A stretch of 64,000 bases of DNA from Leishmania infantum JPCM5. Its lineage: Eukaryota; Euglenozoa; Kinetoplastea; Trypanosomatida; Trypanosomatidae. The DNA is taken from assembly GCF_000002875.2 (NCBI RefSeq), contig NC_009420.2, positions 1,712,951 to 1,776,950 on the forward strand, in the 5' to 3' direction. A program made the translations under genes and the position numbers. Of this stretch, positions 52,528 through 63,030 are shown in pieces. The notes under the pieces are model-generated. The model did not search any database. It saw only the letters and a program-made list of their open reading frames with translations, and was not told the origin of the DNA. Position 1 is the stretch's first letter, and every line of letters starts with the position of its first letter.

Positions 52528-54112
52528 ATGCCGCAACCAGCCTCTAGTCACGCCTTAGAGCGTGAGCAGCTGGCGAGTGTGGTGCGCAAGCTGGTGATCG
52601 ATGCCGACGAGTTTTTTGCCCAGCAGCAGAAAACGCTGCAGCTGTCCTATGCCGAACTAAACAGCCGTATCGAGCAGCTGCGAATGCGTGTGCTGCATCA
52701 ACAACTGCAGCTGAGCCCGATGCACACGGCGAATGGCGGATACAGTAACATGAACCCGTCTCTCTTTTCAGCGCTGCACAACATCCCGAACGGGGATTTA
52801 CTGGGCCTTCTCGGGGCTTAAACGTGCGCCTTGTGGTTATTTGAGCACGGCTCTGAACGGCAACAACGCAGCAACGGCAGGTCCGGGGTCACTGCGCTCC
52901 TACAAGGCGGATGCCGTGACGCCACCGAAGAAGCAGCTGGCCCTCTCGCAGCCAACGAACAAGAGCCCTAGCATGCCCTCGCCGCACTTGGCAGGTGGGC
53001 TGAACGCAATGTCCGTCATAGACGACTCCATCAGCGGAGAGTTTTTCTCAACGGCACCGAACAACAACAACCGCAGCCACCACGACTCGCTGATGGCGTC
53101 TCCACAGGCTACACAGAAGCTCTCGCTGGTCGAGCTTATTGAACGCTTCAACATGTCGTCTGCCCCCGTGAACACGACCTCTTCCTCTGCCTTCAACTTC
53201 GACTCGCTCTATGAGCAACTCACCGGCGGCGGTGGCGCAGAGGAGTTGTCGCAGAGTCCGATGGATTACACGGAGAAGGCACCGAACTTGATTCCGACCG
53301 GCCAGCCAGATAACGCTCAGGCGTCGCCATGCGACCGCCACCATGACAACGGCGGCGACCCGTCGCCGGACGCGAACGGCATCAGCGGTGGTGCCATGGC
53401 GAAGAATAGCATTCCTATCGATACGCTGCGCGCCTTGCACGACCAGCATTTGACGACTAGCGTGCGTGTCGCTTACGAGCGGGGGCGTCCGAAGGTCTTG
53501 AAGATTCTTGGTGGCGCGGCCGACACTCCTGGGAGGCTTGGCATTGACCCCCGCAGCAGCTGCGAGGTGCTCGTGGAGTTTAAACGGAATCGGGTTCTCC
53601 AGTACGAATCACATGAGTACGTTGCGCCGGGCAGCTACGTCATCGTCGGCGGCGACCGCGGTGAGGACCTGGGTCTCGTCGTTTACGTCTGGTGCGAGGT
53701 GGCGCAGGAAGGAAACGGCCACGGGCACGCAGGCGGTGGCGCCGGTGCGTCGGACAAGACTGCCTCTGCGTCTCGCAAGCGCCAGGTGGTCGGCGTTGGC
53801 CTGACAGACAGCAAACTGCCGCGCAGCATCGGAGTGGGCAACGGCACTGTCTTGCGACTGGCATCCGAGACAGACGTGCAGCAGTTACTCGGCACCCAGG
53901 CGGAACTGGAGCGCCGCGCCATTGACGTGTGTGCTCAGCTGGTGCTCGACCACTCTCTGCCAATGGTGATTGTTGACGCTGAGTACCAATTTGACAAGAA
54001 GAAGCTGACGTTCTTCTACGAGGCTCAGCAGCGGATGGACTTCCGAGAACTGGTGCGCCACCTATACAAGACGTTTCGTGCGCGTATTTGGATGGAGCTG
54101 GTAGACGCGTAA
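52528..54112 (+). pseudogene. PSP1-domain protein gene, interrupted by a frameshift
   Basis: Two adjoining frames look like one gene. The first starts at ATG 52528 and ends at TAA 52819-52821 (97 residues, coiled-coil-like: SYAELNSRIEQLRMRV). The second frame, +1 relative to the first, is already open across the junction and runs to 54112. It has no ATG until about 53010. Its N part is Asn/Ser/Pro-rich and low complexity. Its last 200 residues contain the PSP1 C-terminal domain: EVLVEFKRNRVLQYES, SYVIVGGDRGEDLGLVVY and VDAEYQFDKKKLTFFYEA. PSP1-domain proteins in trypanosomatids are linked to post-transcriptional control. Either the gene is broken, the sequence has an extra base near 52800-52820 (a G4 run lies at 52813-52816), or a shift is programmed. 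Sequencing or assembly error is the simplest explanation. Confidence 0.75.
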
Positions 54113-55933
54113 AGCAGCTGCAATGCGATGCTTTTCCTCGCCCAGGGGCATGAGCACAAGCGATGCGTTTTTGTTTTCTCGCTCGCGCTTGTGCGATCGA
54201 TATGTGCCCGCGCGTCGTGTCACGCGTGTTGCGTATCGGCGCGTATGTGCGTCGACCCACCGAGGTTTCTTCACTTTCCCTTTATAGATGTCACTGTTTA
54301 CTTTTTGTGTGTTTTGTTTTGACTACATTTCTTCCTTACAAAGCCGACACACCCAAGCCCGGGAAAAAGCGGCAGCAAGTAAAGTAACGAGACGGAGAAA
54401 CGAAGGCGAACTTGTGGGGTGTTAAGAGGTCCTCCGACAGGGAGTTTCTTTTTCTTTCCTTTGCCCGTTGCAGTGGTCAAGGTGGGAGAGAGAAAACCGA
54501 TGAAGATCAACCAAAACCAGGAGAAAGAAAAAAGAACAAGTAAAAAAAACCACAAAGGAAAAGAAAGGAAAAAAAAAGAATCACCGCCAAATAAACGAAA
54601 GCGACAGGAACGGATTGCACGCGTAATCTCGTAATTCATGATGCGGGATTTATTATTATTATTTTTTTTTTTGGTCTTGCATATAGGCACCGTTAGGGGA
54701 TAAGAGAGGAGAGGGCTGGAGGAGGGGGCGACTGATTCTTGCGAGACATGTGGATCGCTAGCGAATGAGAGATCTGCGCGATTTTCGAAGCGGTCTTAGC
54801 TTTTCCATGCTGCGACGCGACGCGGCTGCCATGTGCTGATCAAAGAGAGTAAAGCATTCAAAAGGGAAGCCGCGCCAAGCTGCATCGGCTTCCGCACTAC
54901 CCCCTCCCCCTCCCCCTCCCCCTCCCGTCTGCATCTTAGGTGCGTCAGCCGGAAGCGGTAGAAAGGGGGGGGAGCGGATTTCAGGTAAGAAGCCGTATGC
55001 TCTCCGTCCAGAACGGGCATCAAAGATGAAGAGCTTCGATAACCTTCAGCGAGCATGGATGCGCGCATCTCCGCATGGCGACCATTTGGATGTTTTTCCA
55101 ACCTTGTTCTTCGTGATTCGTGTGAAAAGTCATTCTTTTCGGTGAAGGAGACGTCCCCAAACCACACAAGCGTTTTTCCCCCTTTCACTCTTGCTTTGGT
55201 CGACCTTCGCTTCGTGATCGTTGGGCGTCTTCGCGTACTGGTGCTGCTGTTCCCCTCGGTAGGGTTCATGCCAGCATCTCATTTGTTGCCTACCACTGTC
55301 CTCTTCCCCCCCCTCTTTACCCCCTCTCGGTTCGCTTTCTTGGTGTCCCCCTCGACCATTTTTGTCACGCTCTACCCATCTTTCTCCCCGTCAGATTATT
55401 TTTCTCGCTTTCGACTATGAATTGTGCGGCTTGCCCTCACTCCTCTTCGTGTTTTACGACTCTTACTGCGACCTTGGTGTGAATGCCCCCGCCACGATCT
55501 GGGCCACTCAACAGCACATGTGTTGATCTCTCGTTTTTCTCCATCTCGCCTTCTTGCGTCCCTGTCGCTCCTTCAGCTAGACTCTCTTATGTTGCCGCTT
55601 TCTCTTTTTTTTTCGGTAGACATGCGCAATGGGCGGCCACCGCGGCGACTAGCGATCTCCCGTTCACGGCCACTATCACTGCTTCTGTATGTGCAGTGTA
55701 GCGCATGTGCACTTTTTTGGCGGCGTGCTCAGCCCCCTCTTTTTTTTTGTGCTTTTGTGTTTCCATTTCTGTTATCTTTGTCTACCCCATCCCTGCACTC
55801 TCCTCCGTTCTCTTCGTCTCCAACCTCCATGCTTATGCCACACGATAGTGCCAGCACCTTCTTCTTTTTCTTCTCTTTCTTCGCCGCGTCTTTCACGCTT
55901 ATGTATTTTTGAAGGGATTCCCAGTTCCTCAGG
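54113..55933. other. Spacer after the PSP1 gene
   Basis: 1.8 kb with no supported gene. A strongly purine-rich stretch lies at 54515-54600, T-rich DNA at 54645-54672, the regular C-run array at 54900-54926, and T/C-rich DNA at 55300-55430, 55600-55620 and 55735-55900. It ends at the boundary of repeat B copy 2. Confidence 0.6.
54900..54926 (-). repeat. Regular C-run array (G-quadruplex candidate on the minus strand)
   Basis: Five consecutive C runs of three to five, each separated by a single T. The complement carries five G runs with one-base loops, the strongest class of G-quadruplex motif; the plus strand could form an i-motif. Location in the probable 3'UTR or spacer of the PSP1 gene. 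Confidence 0.85.
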
Positions 55934-56515
55934 GCAGCGGCACACACCTCAGTGCGTGGTAGGCACACAGCCCCGAGCCGCAGGCTTTCTGGGAAGGATG
56001 CCATGCAGACCCCCTCCTCCCTCGATCCCCCTGCCAAATGCCGGGCCACTTGTGGTGGTGACAGGGTCACGCACCCTACGCCGTGGGGAGCTGGGAGCGA
56101 TGCATCGCTGCTCATGTCGTCGCTGAGGCTCTGGACGGTGTTGTGTGGGAGCGACATGCGACAGTGAGCACGCTTGTGCCATCCATATGATAGGCAAAGT
56201 GTCAGCGTGGCTCGAACGTGCATCCTACCCGGCCCTCGCACTGCCCACCGTCGTGGTTAGCCTGAGCCGCCCCACAGGGGATGCAGCAGGGGTGGCGACC
56301 CTCGCGATGGGAGGGCGTCTGTGCGGTGGGTGGGTCGAGTGTGAGGCAGGGGCCCTGCTGCGAGATGGCTGAGTCGGCGCACTGCTGTAGCGTGTGTGCC
56401 GTGACGGGGGGAGGGGGGGGGTGCTTCGCACCGCGCGGATAGGCCTGTGACGGACCGGGAACTGGTGGTAGAGCGGCGTTTGAGCTCATGGCTTGCCGTA
56501 GAGGGCGCACGCTGA
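55934..56515. repeat. Repeat B, copy 2 (SIDER-like)
   Basis: 582 bases, direct repeat of 45510-46091 at a constant offset of 10,424. Differences are seen only in the terminal part (GCCGTAGAGGGCGCACGCTGA against GCCGTGGAGGGGGGACGCTGA). It lies 1.8 kb after the PSP1 gene. The sequences outside both ends are unrelated to those at copy 1, which fixes the element boundaries. Confidence 0.92.
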
Positions 56516-57918
56516 GCAAAGAAATTCGTCTATGCGACGCATTGTTGAAACGGGTCTTTTATCTAGTGGTGCTGCTGTTTCTTTTTCCTCATTTTTTGCG
56601 TGTTCGGACTCTCTTGGGTGCTGTCTGGAGGATCTACGAGACTTGTTGACGTCTTTTGTTCTCCAGGTCTACTTCAAATGGTGTTGCAGTCGTTGGGTCG
56701 ACCTCTTCCGAGTGTGACGTTTTTTCTTTTGCTAGTCAGGGTGGTGATGGTCGCGGGGCGAGCGAGCGCCTTTTACTTGCGTGAATCTGTATGTGTGTGT
56801 GTTAGTGTGCGACTCCGCCGCTCACTCTCCTGTTTTTTTTTTCGTCGTCGTTGTCCGTCTTCTACGCCGCATCTGGGAAGACTTTTGCGTTTTCTTTTTT
56901 CTGGTTTTTGTTTTTCATTTCTCGTGGTGTGCGTTGAATGTGCTGGTGTGCTGCGTCCTGCCGACCGTCTATGAGCGCCGTGCGCTTTCGCATTGGACGC
57001 GAGACGCAAGGCGAAAAGGGATCCAGAAGTACATATATCTCTCTCTATATATATAGATATCTATCTATATATAGATATATATGCATAAGAAACGCCACAG
57101 ATCATGGAGTGAATGGGTGGCCTTACAAAAAAAAAAACAAAAAGAATTGGCGAAGGTGATAAGGAAGGAGCTTTAAGAGGACACCTTGCGTTGTTGTATA
57201 AGTGGAGTGCGTGCTGATGTCTGTTTTTCTCTCTCCCCCACTTCTCTCTCCTGAGCCGCTGGAGCTGTGCGCACGGCGTGAAATCTACTGAGTTCCATGT
57301 CCTGTTCGTCTCTTTTTTTTTCTTGATCGTTTTTGCTTCGGATTTTTTTTCGTGCGTGTTAATGTGGCTCCTTGTTTTTTGTGTGTGAGATTTTTTTGTA
57401 TGTGTGTCTGTTACAAAGAAGGCTACTAAAACAAACCTTACCTATACCACCCCAACACGCTCAAAAACAACAGCAACAACGACAACGAAAAAAAAAGGCG
57501 CCGGCCATCTGGGGTGCAGTCGGTGAGACGCCTTGACTTGAAGCTCAGTGCTTGTGACCCGCCGTGCCTGAAATGCAAGTGACTCGCTCTCTGATGAAGA
57601 TAGAGACAGATAGAGAAGCCGTGCGCTTCTGGTCGCAGCACAAGCGATGATGAGGCACCGACTCGTATCGCAGATCCGCGAAAGTCAGACAAGTGTTGCA
57701 CACTGCAGTAGTTTTCCATCCTGATGCGGTCACTGCCGTTTTCAATCATGGCTGCAGTGGCCAGACAAGGATCTCACCATCACTCCCCTATCCTCCATTT
57801 CAGAAATGCTTGTATGTAACGAATTGCTTCCGGCGTATTTCTGCCCAGAGTCATCCCTACTTTGTGCCGCGCCGCACTCCACCCCCTGGAGGAGACTCAC
57901 GCCTCGGGACAGGAAACC
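56516..57918. other. Spacer before the 324-residue gene
   Basis: 1.4 kb with no supported gene. T runs near 56834-56842, 57313-57320 and 57343-57349, a TA/CTAT-rich block at 57031-57085, A runs near 57127-57138 and 57488-57496. The frame entering the next gene from 57862 has no ATG before 57919. Confidence 0.6.
57031..57085. repeat. AT-rich imperfect palindrome of TA and CTAT units
   Basis: The block alternates CTAT/ATAG with TA units and includes near-palindromic parts such as ATATATAGATATCTATCTAT, so it could form a hairpin or cruciform. It is the most AT-rich block of the window. Confidence 0.75.
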
Positions 57919-58893
57919 ATGTCCATGTCCGCATGTAGAGTGACTCCTTTTTCGGCGGGCCTGCAGTTTACGAGGAAAGACGTCCACGAACCTCCTGCAG
58001 ATACTGCTGTCGATAATAAAAGCAGCGTATCTGATGGAGAGCCTCAAGCGGCCGGTAGAACACCAGTGAGGGAAGAGGCTCGCTGCTTTGAGTCGGAGGA
58101 AGAGCGACTTCTGTGGAAAGCCGCCAGGCTGCGCCACAGCATCGAAACGGACTTGGTGCCACGACAAGAGTTGGCCGAGCGCGCCCTTCGACACGGTCGT
58201 CGGCAACTTGTGAAGCTACAGCGCCTCTTGCCGAGTGCGGCTTTCCTGACGTTCCGACAGAAGTGTGCCGCGTGGTGTGATCGACTGCGCCTCTTCGAAG
58301 AGCTTGTGGTGCGCACCATGTTGAGGGAAGCTGTGGACGGCGCCGCACGAAGTGGCGATGTGAAGGCACCTGCCCGATGGCGGAAGTCGAATCAATGGCC
58401 GGCCATCACCAATTTTCTGGAGTTGCAGTTGCATTTGTGTTTCGCAGTCAGGGGCAGCGCTGCGGTAGAAGCCTCTTCGCCAGAGCAGTCGAGCCGCGAG
58501 AACTCTGCGGTTTACCGACATCTGGCCGCGATCTGGGCAGCGCAGCAAGAGCGTCTTCTGACATGTGACCTTCTTCATCGCTATTACACATTAAGGGACA
58601 TTTTGCATGGCTGGGGAAATGTCTGGCACGTGAGGGCGTCTTGTGCTGACGACGGCGACAACGTCAGCTCCACTGCACGCAGTCGTCTGCCACATGAGCC
58701 GGACGGCTCATGCATCTGCCCGTTCACCGCGTGGGAGAGTCTCTCTGAAGTGGATCGACTCACAAGCTACTCGAAAATATGCTCCCACCACCTCACCGAA
58801 GACGTGGTGGAGTGCTTGGAGGCGCTCATGTTCACGCACTTTGCGGACGTGTGGTGCCATGTCGAGTCCGTCATGAGCGGTGTAAGCACGTAG
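57919..58893 (+). CDS. Hypothetical protein, 324 residues
   Basis: From ATG 57919 (MSMSACRVTPF). I do not recognise the family. Residues 1-55 are polar and probably disordered. From about residue 60 the chain is helical and basic, with segments such as LLWKAARLRHSIETDL, LAERALRHGRRQLVKLQRLL and LRLFEELVVRTMLREA, suggesting a helical bundle. The C terminus has several Cys, His and Trp residues (CICPFTAWESL, ICSHHLTEDVVECLEAL, MFTHFADVWCHVES) but no regular zinc motif. There is no signal peptide or membrane span. Codon use is less GC-biased than in the eL18 or kinase genes, suggesting low expression or faster evolution. Coding status is supported by the long ATG-started frame on the gene strand and by spacing. 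Confidence 0.65.
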   Translation: MSMSACRVTPFSAGLQFTRKDVHEPPADTAVDNKSSVSDGEPQAAGRTPVREEARCFESEEERLLWKAARLRHSIETDLVPRQELAERALRHGRRQLVKLQRLLPSAAFLTFRQKCAAWCDRLRLFEELVVRTMLREAVDGAARSGDVKAPARWRKSNQWPAITNFLELQLHLCFAVRGSAAVEASSPEQSSRENSAVYRHLAAIWAAQQERLLTCDLLHRYYTLRDILHGWGNVWHVRASCADDGDNVSSTARSRLPHEPDGSCICPFTAWESLSEVDRLTSYSKICSHHLTEDVVECLEALMFTHFADVWCHVESVMSGVST

Positions 58894-59803
58894 TCGAACG
58901 TATCTGCGGTGCGGCTGCATGTCGATGATGATCTCCGAGCATTTCCGTTTCGAAGTCAACCCTCATCGCTTCACAAATGGCCGTGCATCCGCCCCCTCAC
59001 CCTCTCTTCTGTCTTGCCTCTGGTACCGAGAGCGTACCTTCCCTTCGCGAGAATGCCGCTGTGCTGACTCTCATCCATCTCCGCCAACTACCGCTCATCT
59101 CTCGTGTTCTCTGTCCTTTGGGTCGAGACAATCATGTACTCAAGCGCCTTTGTGCCTTCCTGTCTCACCCTCGCTTCCCGCCCCTCTTACGCGCCTCCTC
59201 TCCGTTTCGAGCAGTGCTGTCGGTGTGCACGCGCGTCTGAACGGATGTGCGCGTGCGCTTGACCATTGCGAAACCCTGGGGTAGCAGCCAAGGCGATGGG
59301 CGCGTTGAAGTGCGGGTGCTGCACTGGACTGCTAGTGGACAACGATGTTCAAATCGAAATCGGAAAAGAGAAGCGACGAACAGGACTTATGGGAGGGGCA
59401 CATCCTTCTAGGGCGTACGAACAGGTAGACACGTGCTGACAGACCTATGCGACCGCTTTGCTCTCGTCGAGAGTGCTCGTGATCCATCCGAGACGTGGCG
59501 CGCCTCCGAGCGAGGCCGCTCCGGCTACCTCGGGCATCACTCCTTCGCCATATGACCCCACACGCTCTCGTGTTCCACCTCTCCTTTCCGTGCTATCCTC
59601 TTGTTTTTCTATACGTGTTCGTGTGTCGTACGCCTAGACGGCTGGTGCACAGAGCGCATTGATCACCGTCGGCCGCTTCTTCTGGCGTGCATGTTTGTGT
59701 CTTCCTGAGGGGTCGTGCCGCCTGGACTCACAGATTTTTTTAATATATTGTTTTTATTTTTTGATAGTCTCTGTCGTTTTGTTTCCTCGCCTTCTCGGGC
59801 TCA
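58894..59803. other. Intergenic spacer
   Basis: 0.9 kb with no supported gene. C/T-rich DNA at 59080-59210 and a T-rich block at 59742-59765 just before the UTP18-like gene, followed by AG at 59766-59767, a good candidate acceptor about 37 bases before ATG 59804. Confidence 0.6.
59742..59767 (+). promoter_or_regulatory. Candidate polypyrimidine tract and spliced-leader acceptor
   Basis: T-rich run (interrupted by AATATA) ending before the first AG at 59766-59767, 37 bases upstream of ATG 59804. Its position fits a trypanosomatid trans-splice site. Confidence 0.35.
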
Positions 59804-61162
59804 ATGTCCGATTCGGAGGCGCCGTGTCAGGACGGGCTAGCTGCTGCCACGTGCAAGAAACCACCGCAGCGTGCCTGGGTGGACGACGAGGATGTACCAG
59901 TGGAGCAGGAGACGCCGGCGTTCTTCAAGGAGAGTCACGTCAAACCGGCGTGGGCACTTAGCGACACGACACGCGCAGACACGGACCAGTCCGACTCTCA
60001 CGAAGGCGCCGTTCCGGGCTACCGGCGCTCCGCGGAGGCGCTGGCTCGCAAACGCTTCCGCAGCGACGATCTCGACACCTTGCTGTCGCGCAAAGAGCCA
60101 CTCCTGTCGTCAAAACACGACCGACCTCACAGTGCTGTGCCGGCAGTGCTCTCGTTGCTGCCCCTTCCTCGTGACTCGGCACGCACGATTCACTGGCATC
60201 GTAACGGCCAGCTGGCAGTCGTTGGCGGCAACCAGCACATCTACACTTTCCACGCCGCCGGTGGGTTCGTGGAGCAGCTCTCCAAGGTACACGTTAACAA
60301 AAGGATAGAAACGACGGCGCTCTCCGAGAATGGTGAGGAGGTGCTCATCGCAGCGCATGAAGCGTACGCGCCCCAGCTGCTGAACATTGCCACAGAACAG
60401 TTGACCACGCTGGCATTCCTCGACAGCCGCGATACTGCGGTGCATCGGAACGGCCGACGCGACAACACGCGAGATGAGTTCTTTGTCTCGAAGCTGGTTT
60501 GCAGGCCGAACGACCCCGTGAGTCGCGGCGTGGCGATGGCGCGCGGCTCTTCGGTGACGCTCGCCTCGCTCTCCTCCGGCAGCGTCCTTAGCCACATCAC
60601 TGCCGACACGGCAGTCGTGGATGTCACCTTTCTCTCCTCGACAGAGCTGGCCATCGCGACCAACAACAAGGTTCTACTCTACGACGTACGCAAGCTCAGT
60701 CGTTTCACCCGCGAGTTGACGGACAACGCGGCACTCGACATTACAACTTGCGGCTTCTCAGCTTCTCGTTCATCAGGTGCGTGTGAACGCGCCATGGCGA
60801 TTGGCTCTGCAAGTGGTGTGGTGAGTGTCTACGACAGCGCTACGCTGCGCTCGGCAGCGGCGGCGGCGGCCTCGGTGGCGGCAGGATCACGGCCGAAACT
60901 GCTCCGCGAGCTGAAGCAGCTCGTGACCCCAATCTCATGCCTATGCTTCGGCGAAGACAGCCAGGGCGACTCGGTGCTGGCCTTTGCGACACGCGGGCAG
61001 AAGGGCGGCTTCCGTCTCGCACGGATGCCGGAATTGAACGTGGTGCCGTCCTTTCCAGCCGTCTCGACACGGCACGGCTTCGTGCAGAGCATGACCATCG
61101 CACCAACAATGCCGATCCTCTCTGTCGGTGAGCGTCAGAAAGTAACGAATTACGCGCTTTAG
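59804..61162 (+). CDS. UTP18: UTP18-like WD40 protein of the small-subunit processome
   Basis: 452 residues from ATG 59804. The N-terminal 110 residues are acidic and polar, with RAWVDDEDV and a GYRRSAEALARKRFRS segment that fit the UTP18 N-terminal region. From about residue 115 a WD40-type beta-propeller follows (IHWHRNGQLAVVGGNQHIYTFH, ELAIATNNKVLLYDVRKLS, AIGSASGVVSVYDS, PISCLCFGEDSQGDSVLAFAT). The chain ends SVGERQKVTNYAL, like the last blade of UTP18 proteins. UTP18 belongs to the UTP-B module of the U3 snoRNP complex that processes 18S rRNA in the nucleolus. The blades are degenerate, as usual for this family. Another WD40 protein is possible, but the N-terminal motif makes UTP18 the best call. 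Confidence 0.75.
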   Translation: MSDSEAPCQDGLAAATCKKPPQRAWVDDEDVPVEQETPAFFKESHVKPAWALSDTTRADTDQSDSHEGAVPGYRRSAEALARKRFRSDDLDTLLSRKEPLLSSKHDRPHSAVPAVLSLLPLPRDSARTIHWHRNGQLAVVGGNQHIYTFHAAGGFVEQLSKVHVNKRIETTALSENGEEVLIAAHEAYAPQLLNIATEQLTTLAFLDSRDTAVHRNGRRDNTRDEFFVSKLVCRPNDPVSRGVAMARGSSVTLASLSSGSVLSHITADTAVVDVTFLSSTELAIATNNKVLLYDVRKLSRFTRELTDNAALDITTCGFSASRSSGACERAMAIGSASGVVSVYDSATLRSAAAAAASVAAGSRPKLLRELKQLVTPISCLCFGEDSQGDSVLAFATRGQKGGFRLARMPELNVVPSFPAVSTRHGFVQSMTIAPTMPILSVGERQKVTNYAL

Positions 61163-63030
61163 CTCAGAGTGGAAGCACAAGAGGCGCGCCGGTCACCCGA
61201 AAGAGGAAGGCAGATCTCTGTTTGATTGCGATGCTATCGATGAGACCCGACAGGTGAGAAATGCACGGAAGCACCGCGACCGCGGATGAGTAGAGAACGC
61301 GCACGTGGCCATGCAGAGAGCTCTCCTTTTCCCCCTTTCTCTTTTCGGCTGGACGGCGTGCTTTCAAAGTTCATGGGTGACTCTCATCCTCCATCGCCCT
61401 CTGTGGCCGTCATAAAACGGCTGGCCGCAACGAAAAAAAAAAACAAACAAAAAAAAGAGTATCCTTCATCTTTCGGCAGCGCCCCTGTTTCACGATGTTT
61501 ACACACGTGACAACCGGGTGTCTTTTGCTGTTGCTGTTCGTGTTTGAGGTAAAGAAGAAGTCTCACGGCGTCGTCTGCACGGGATGCATGATGGGGTAGG
61601 TTTGAGCTGTCCAGTACGTTTGGCACACGATGAAAAAAAAGACGGGATAGTGCTATGCAGCGGTACCGCTCCCCCTCTTTCCTAAAAGCTTCTGTTTTTC
61701 TTCTCGTGTAATTGATCCTAAACCGCTAGAGAAAGAGAAGGGCGCCCCGATATGTCCGCACGCAATGCGAAGCGGCTTCTGCGGGCATGATTCGGTCCCT
61801 GGGTTTGATGAGGTGAGTAGGTGCGTGTGCAGCGTGCATGACTGTCTTGATGTCCGCGTGCCACGCAACGGAAGACGACGCTGCTGCTGACACATGGATG
61901 AGGCACCAAGTCGGTCACTCATACGTTTCAGCGTGCATGTGGGCACCTTCTGTCAACGAGAACGAAGCAGCGACGAGTAGCTCAAAGCAGCTGCACACAC
62001 TCACACAAAGACCATGCGCGACGCAGCATGCGAGCATTCTTATCATCCGCTCGTTCTCCTTGTCCACTTTTCTTTTGTTCATGATGCGCACAACCCACCC
62101 ACCAATGTTGTTGCAAGAACATTTTACGCAATCCTTTGCTCGGGAGAGGAGGGGAGCTTATTTGATATTTCAACCTTACAGCGCTCACTCGTGCTGCGAC
62201 TCTTGCCGGGCGCGCGCTTGGCTACGTCAACACACAAACGGCACACGCTCTCCTCGCGTGCGACACCGACTTGTTTTCGGTTTTCTTTGTGCCGTTGAGG
62301 GGAGGCGAACTACTCCTTCTCTCTCCCCTCACTGGCCTCCAGGGGAAGGTTGCTGCTCCTCTGACGGCGCCCTCCCCCTCTACCCCTCCCTCCCACAACG
62401 TCTCTTTCGCGTTTGCACCGTCCTCTGTGCCGGGGCTTGGGTTGCGTGGGGAGCTGGGTGGCCGTTTCGTGCCTTGTCCGCGATCTCTGCATTTCCCCTC
62501 ATCTGTTTTCACCCTCTTTGTCGTAGGTTTTTTTTTGTTGTTGTTGTCATTTTCGCGCTGCATCCGCCTCCGTCTCGCAGTAGCGTCCCCTCCGACCCGT
62601 TCCTTGCTCTCGACTGCGTTTGAGCCTTTGTGTGTCTTCCACCCCTTCTCCATCTCTTTTTTTTTTCGCTTTTCTTCGCGTCGCTTCTCTCTCGGTCCCA
62701 TCCCCTATCTCACTGCCACGACCGCCGCACACCGTCTAGCTAGACGGCACGAGGGATATCATAGTAAAGCGTTTCTACCGATTCATTCCCTTTTTCTCTC
62801 TCGCTCCTGTTTTGTGTCTGTGACTGCAGGGCGCAGGGCTTCGTTGCGCGCGCTACGGACGTGTGCGCTGCTGTTAGTGATTACTTCTCCTTTTTGCTGG
62901 TGCCGTGCAGACCGTGACAACGCAGTGCCCCTCGGGACGTCGGGCACCTTTTTTTTTCGGGTCATTTTTGTGTTGTTGTTTGTTGTGTTCTGCCGCGGTT
63001 TACGTGTTGTGGATTAGCGCTCTTTACTGC
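61163..63030. other. Intergenic spacer
   Basis: 1.9 kb with no supported gene. A-rich stretch at 61433-61458, C/T-rich DNA at 62310-62400 and 62630-62700, and T runs at 62527-62534, 62657-62667 and 62949-62957. The last T run precedes the EPL1-like gene. Confidence 0.6.
62949..63017 (+). promoter_or_regulatory. Candidate polypyrimidine tract and spliced-leader acceptor
   Basis: T9 run at 62949-62957 followed by T/G-rich sequence; the first AG is at 63016-63017, which would leave 13 bases before ATG 63031 or 43 before ATG 63061. Confidence 0.3.
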
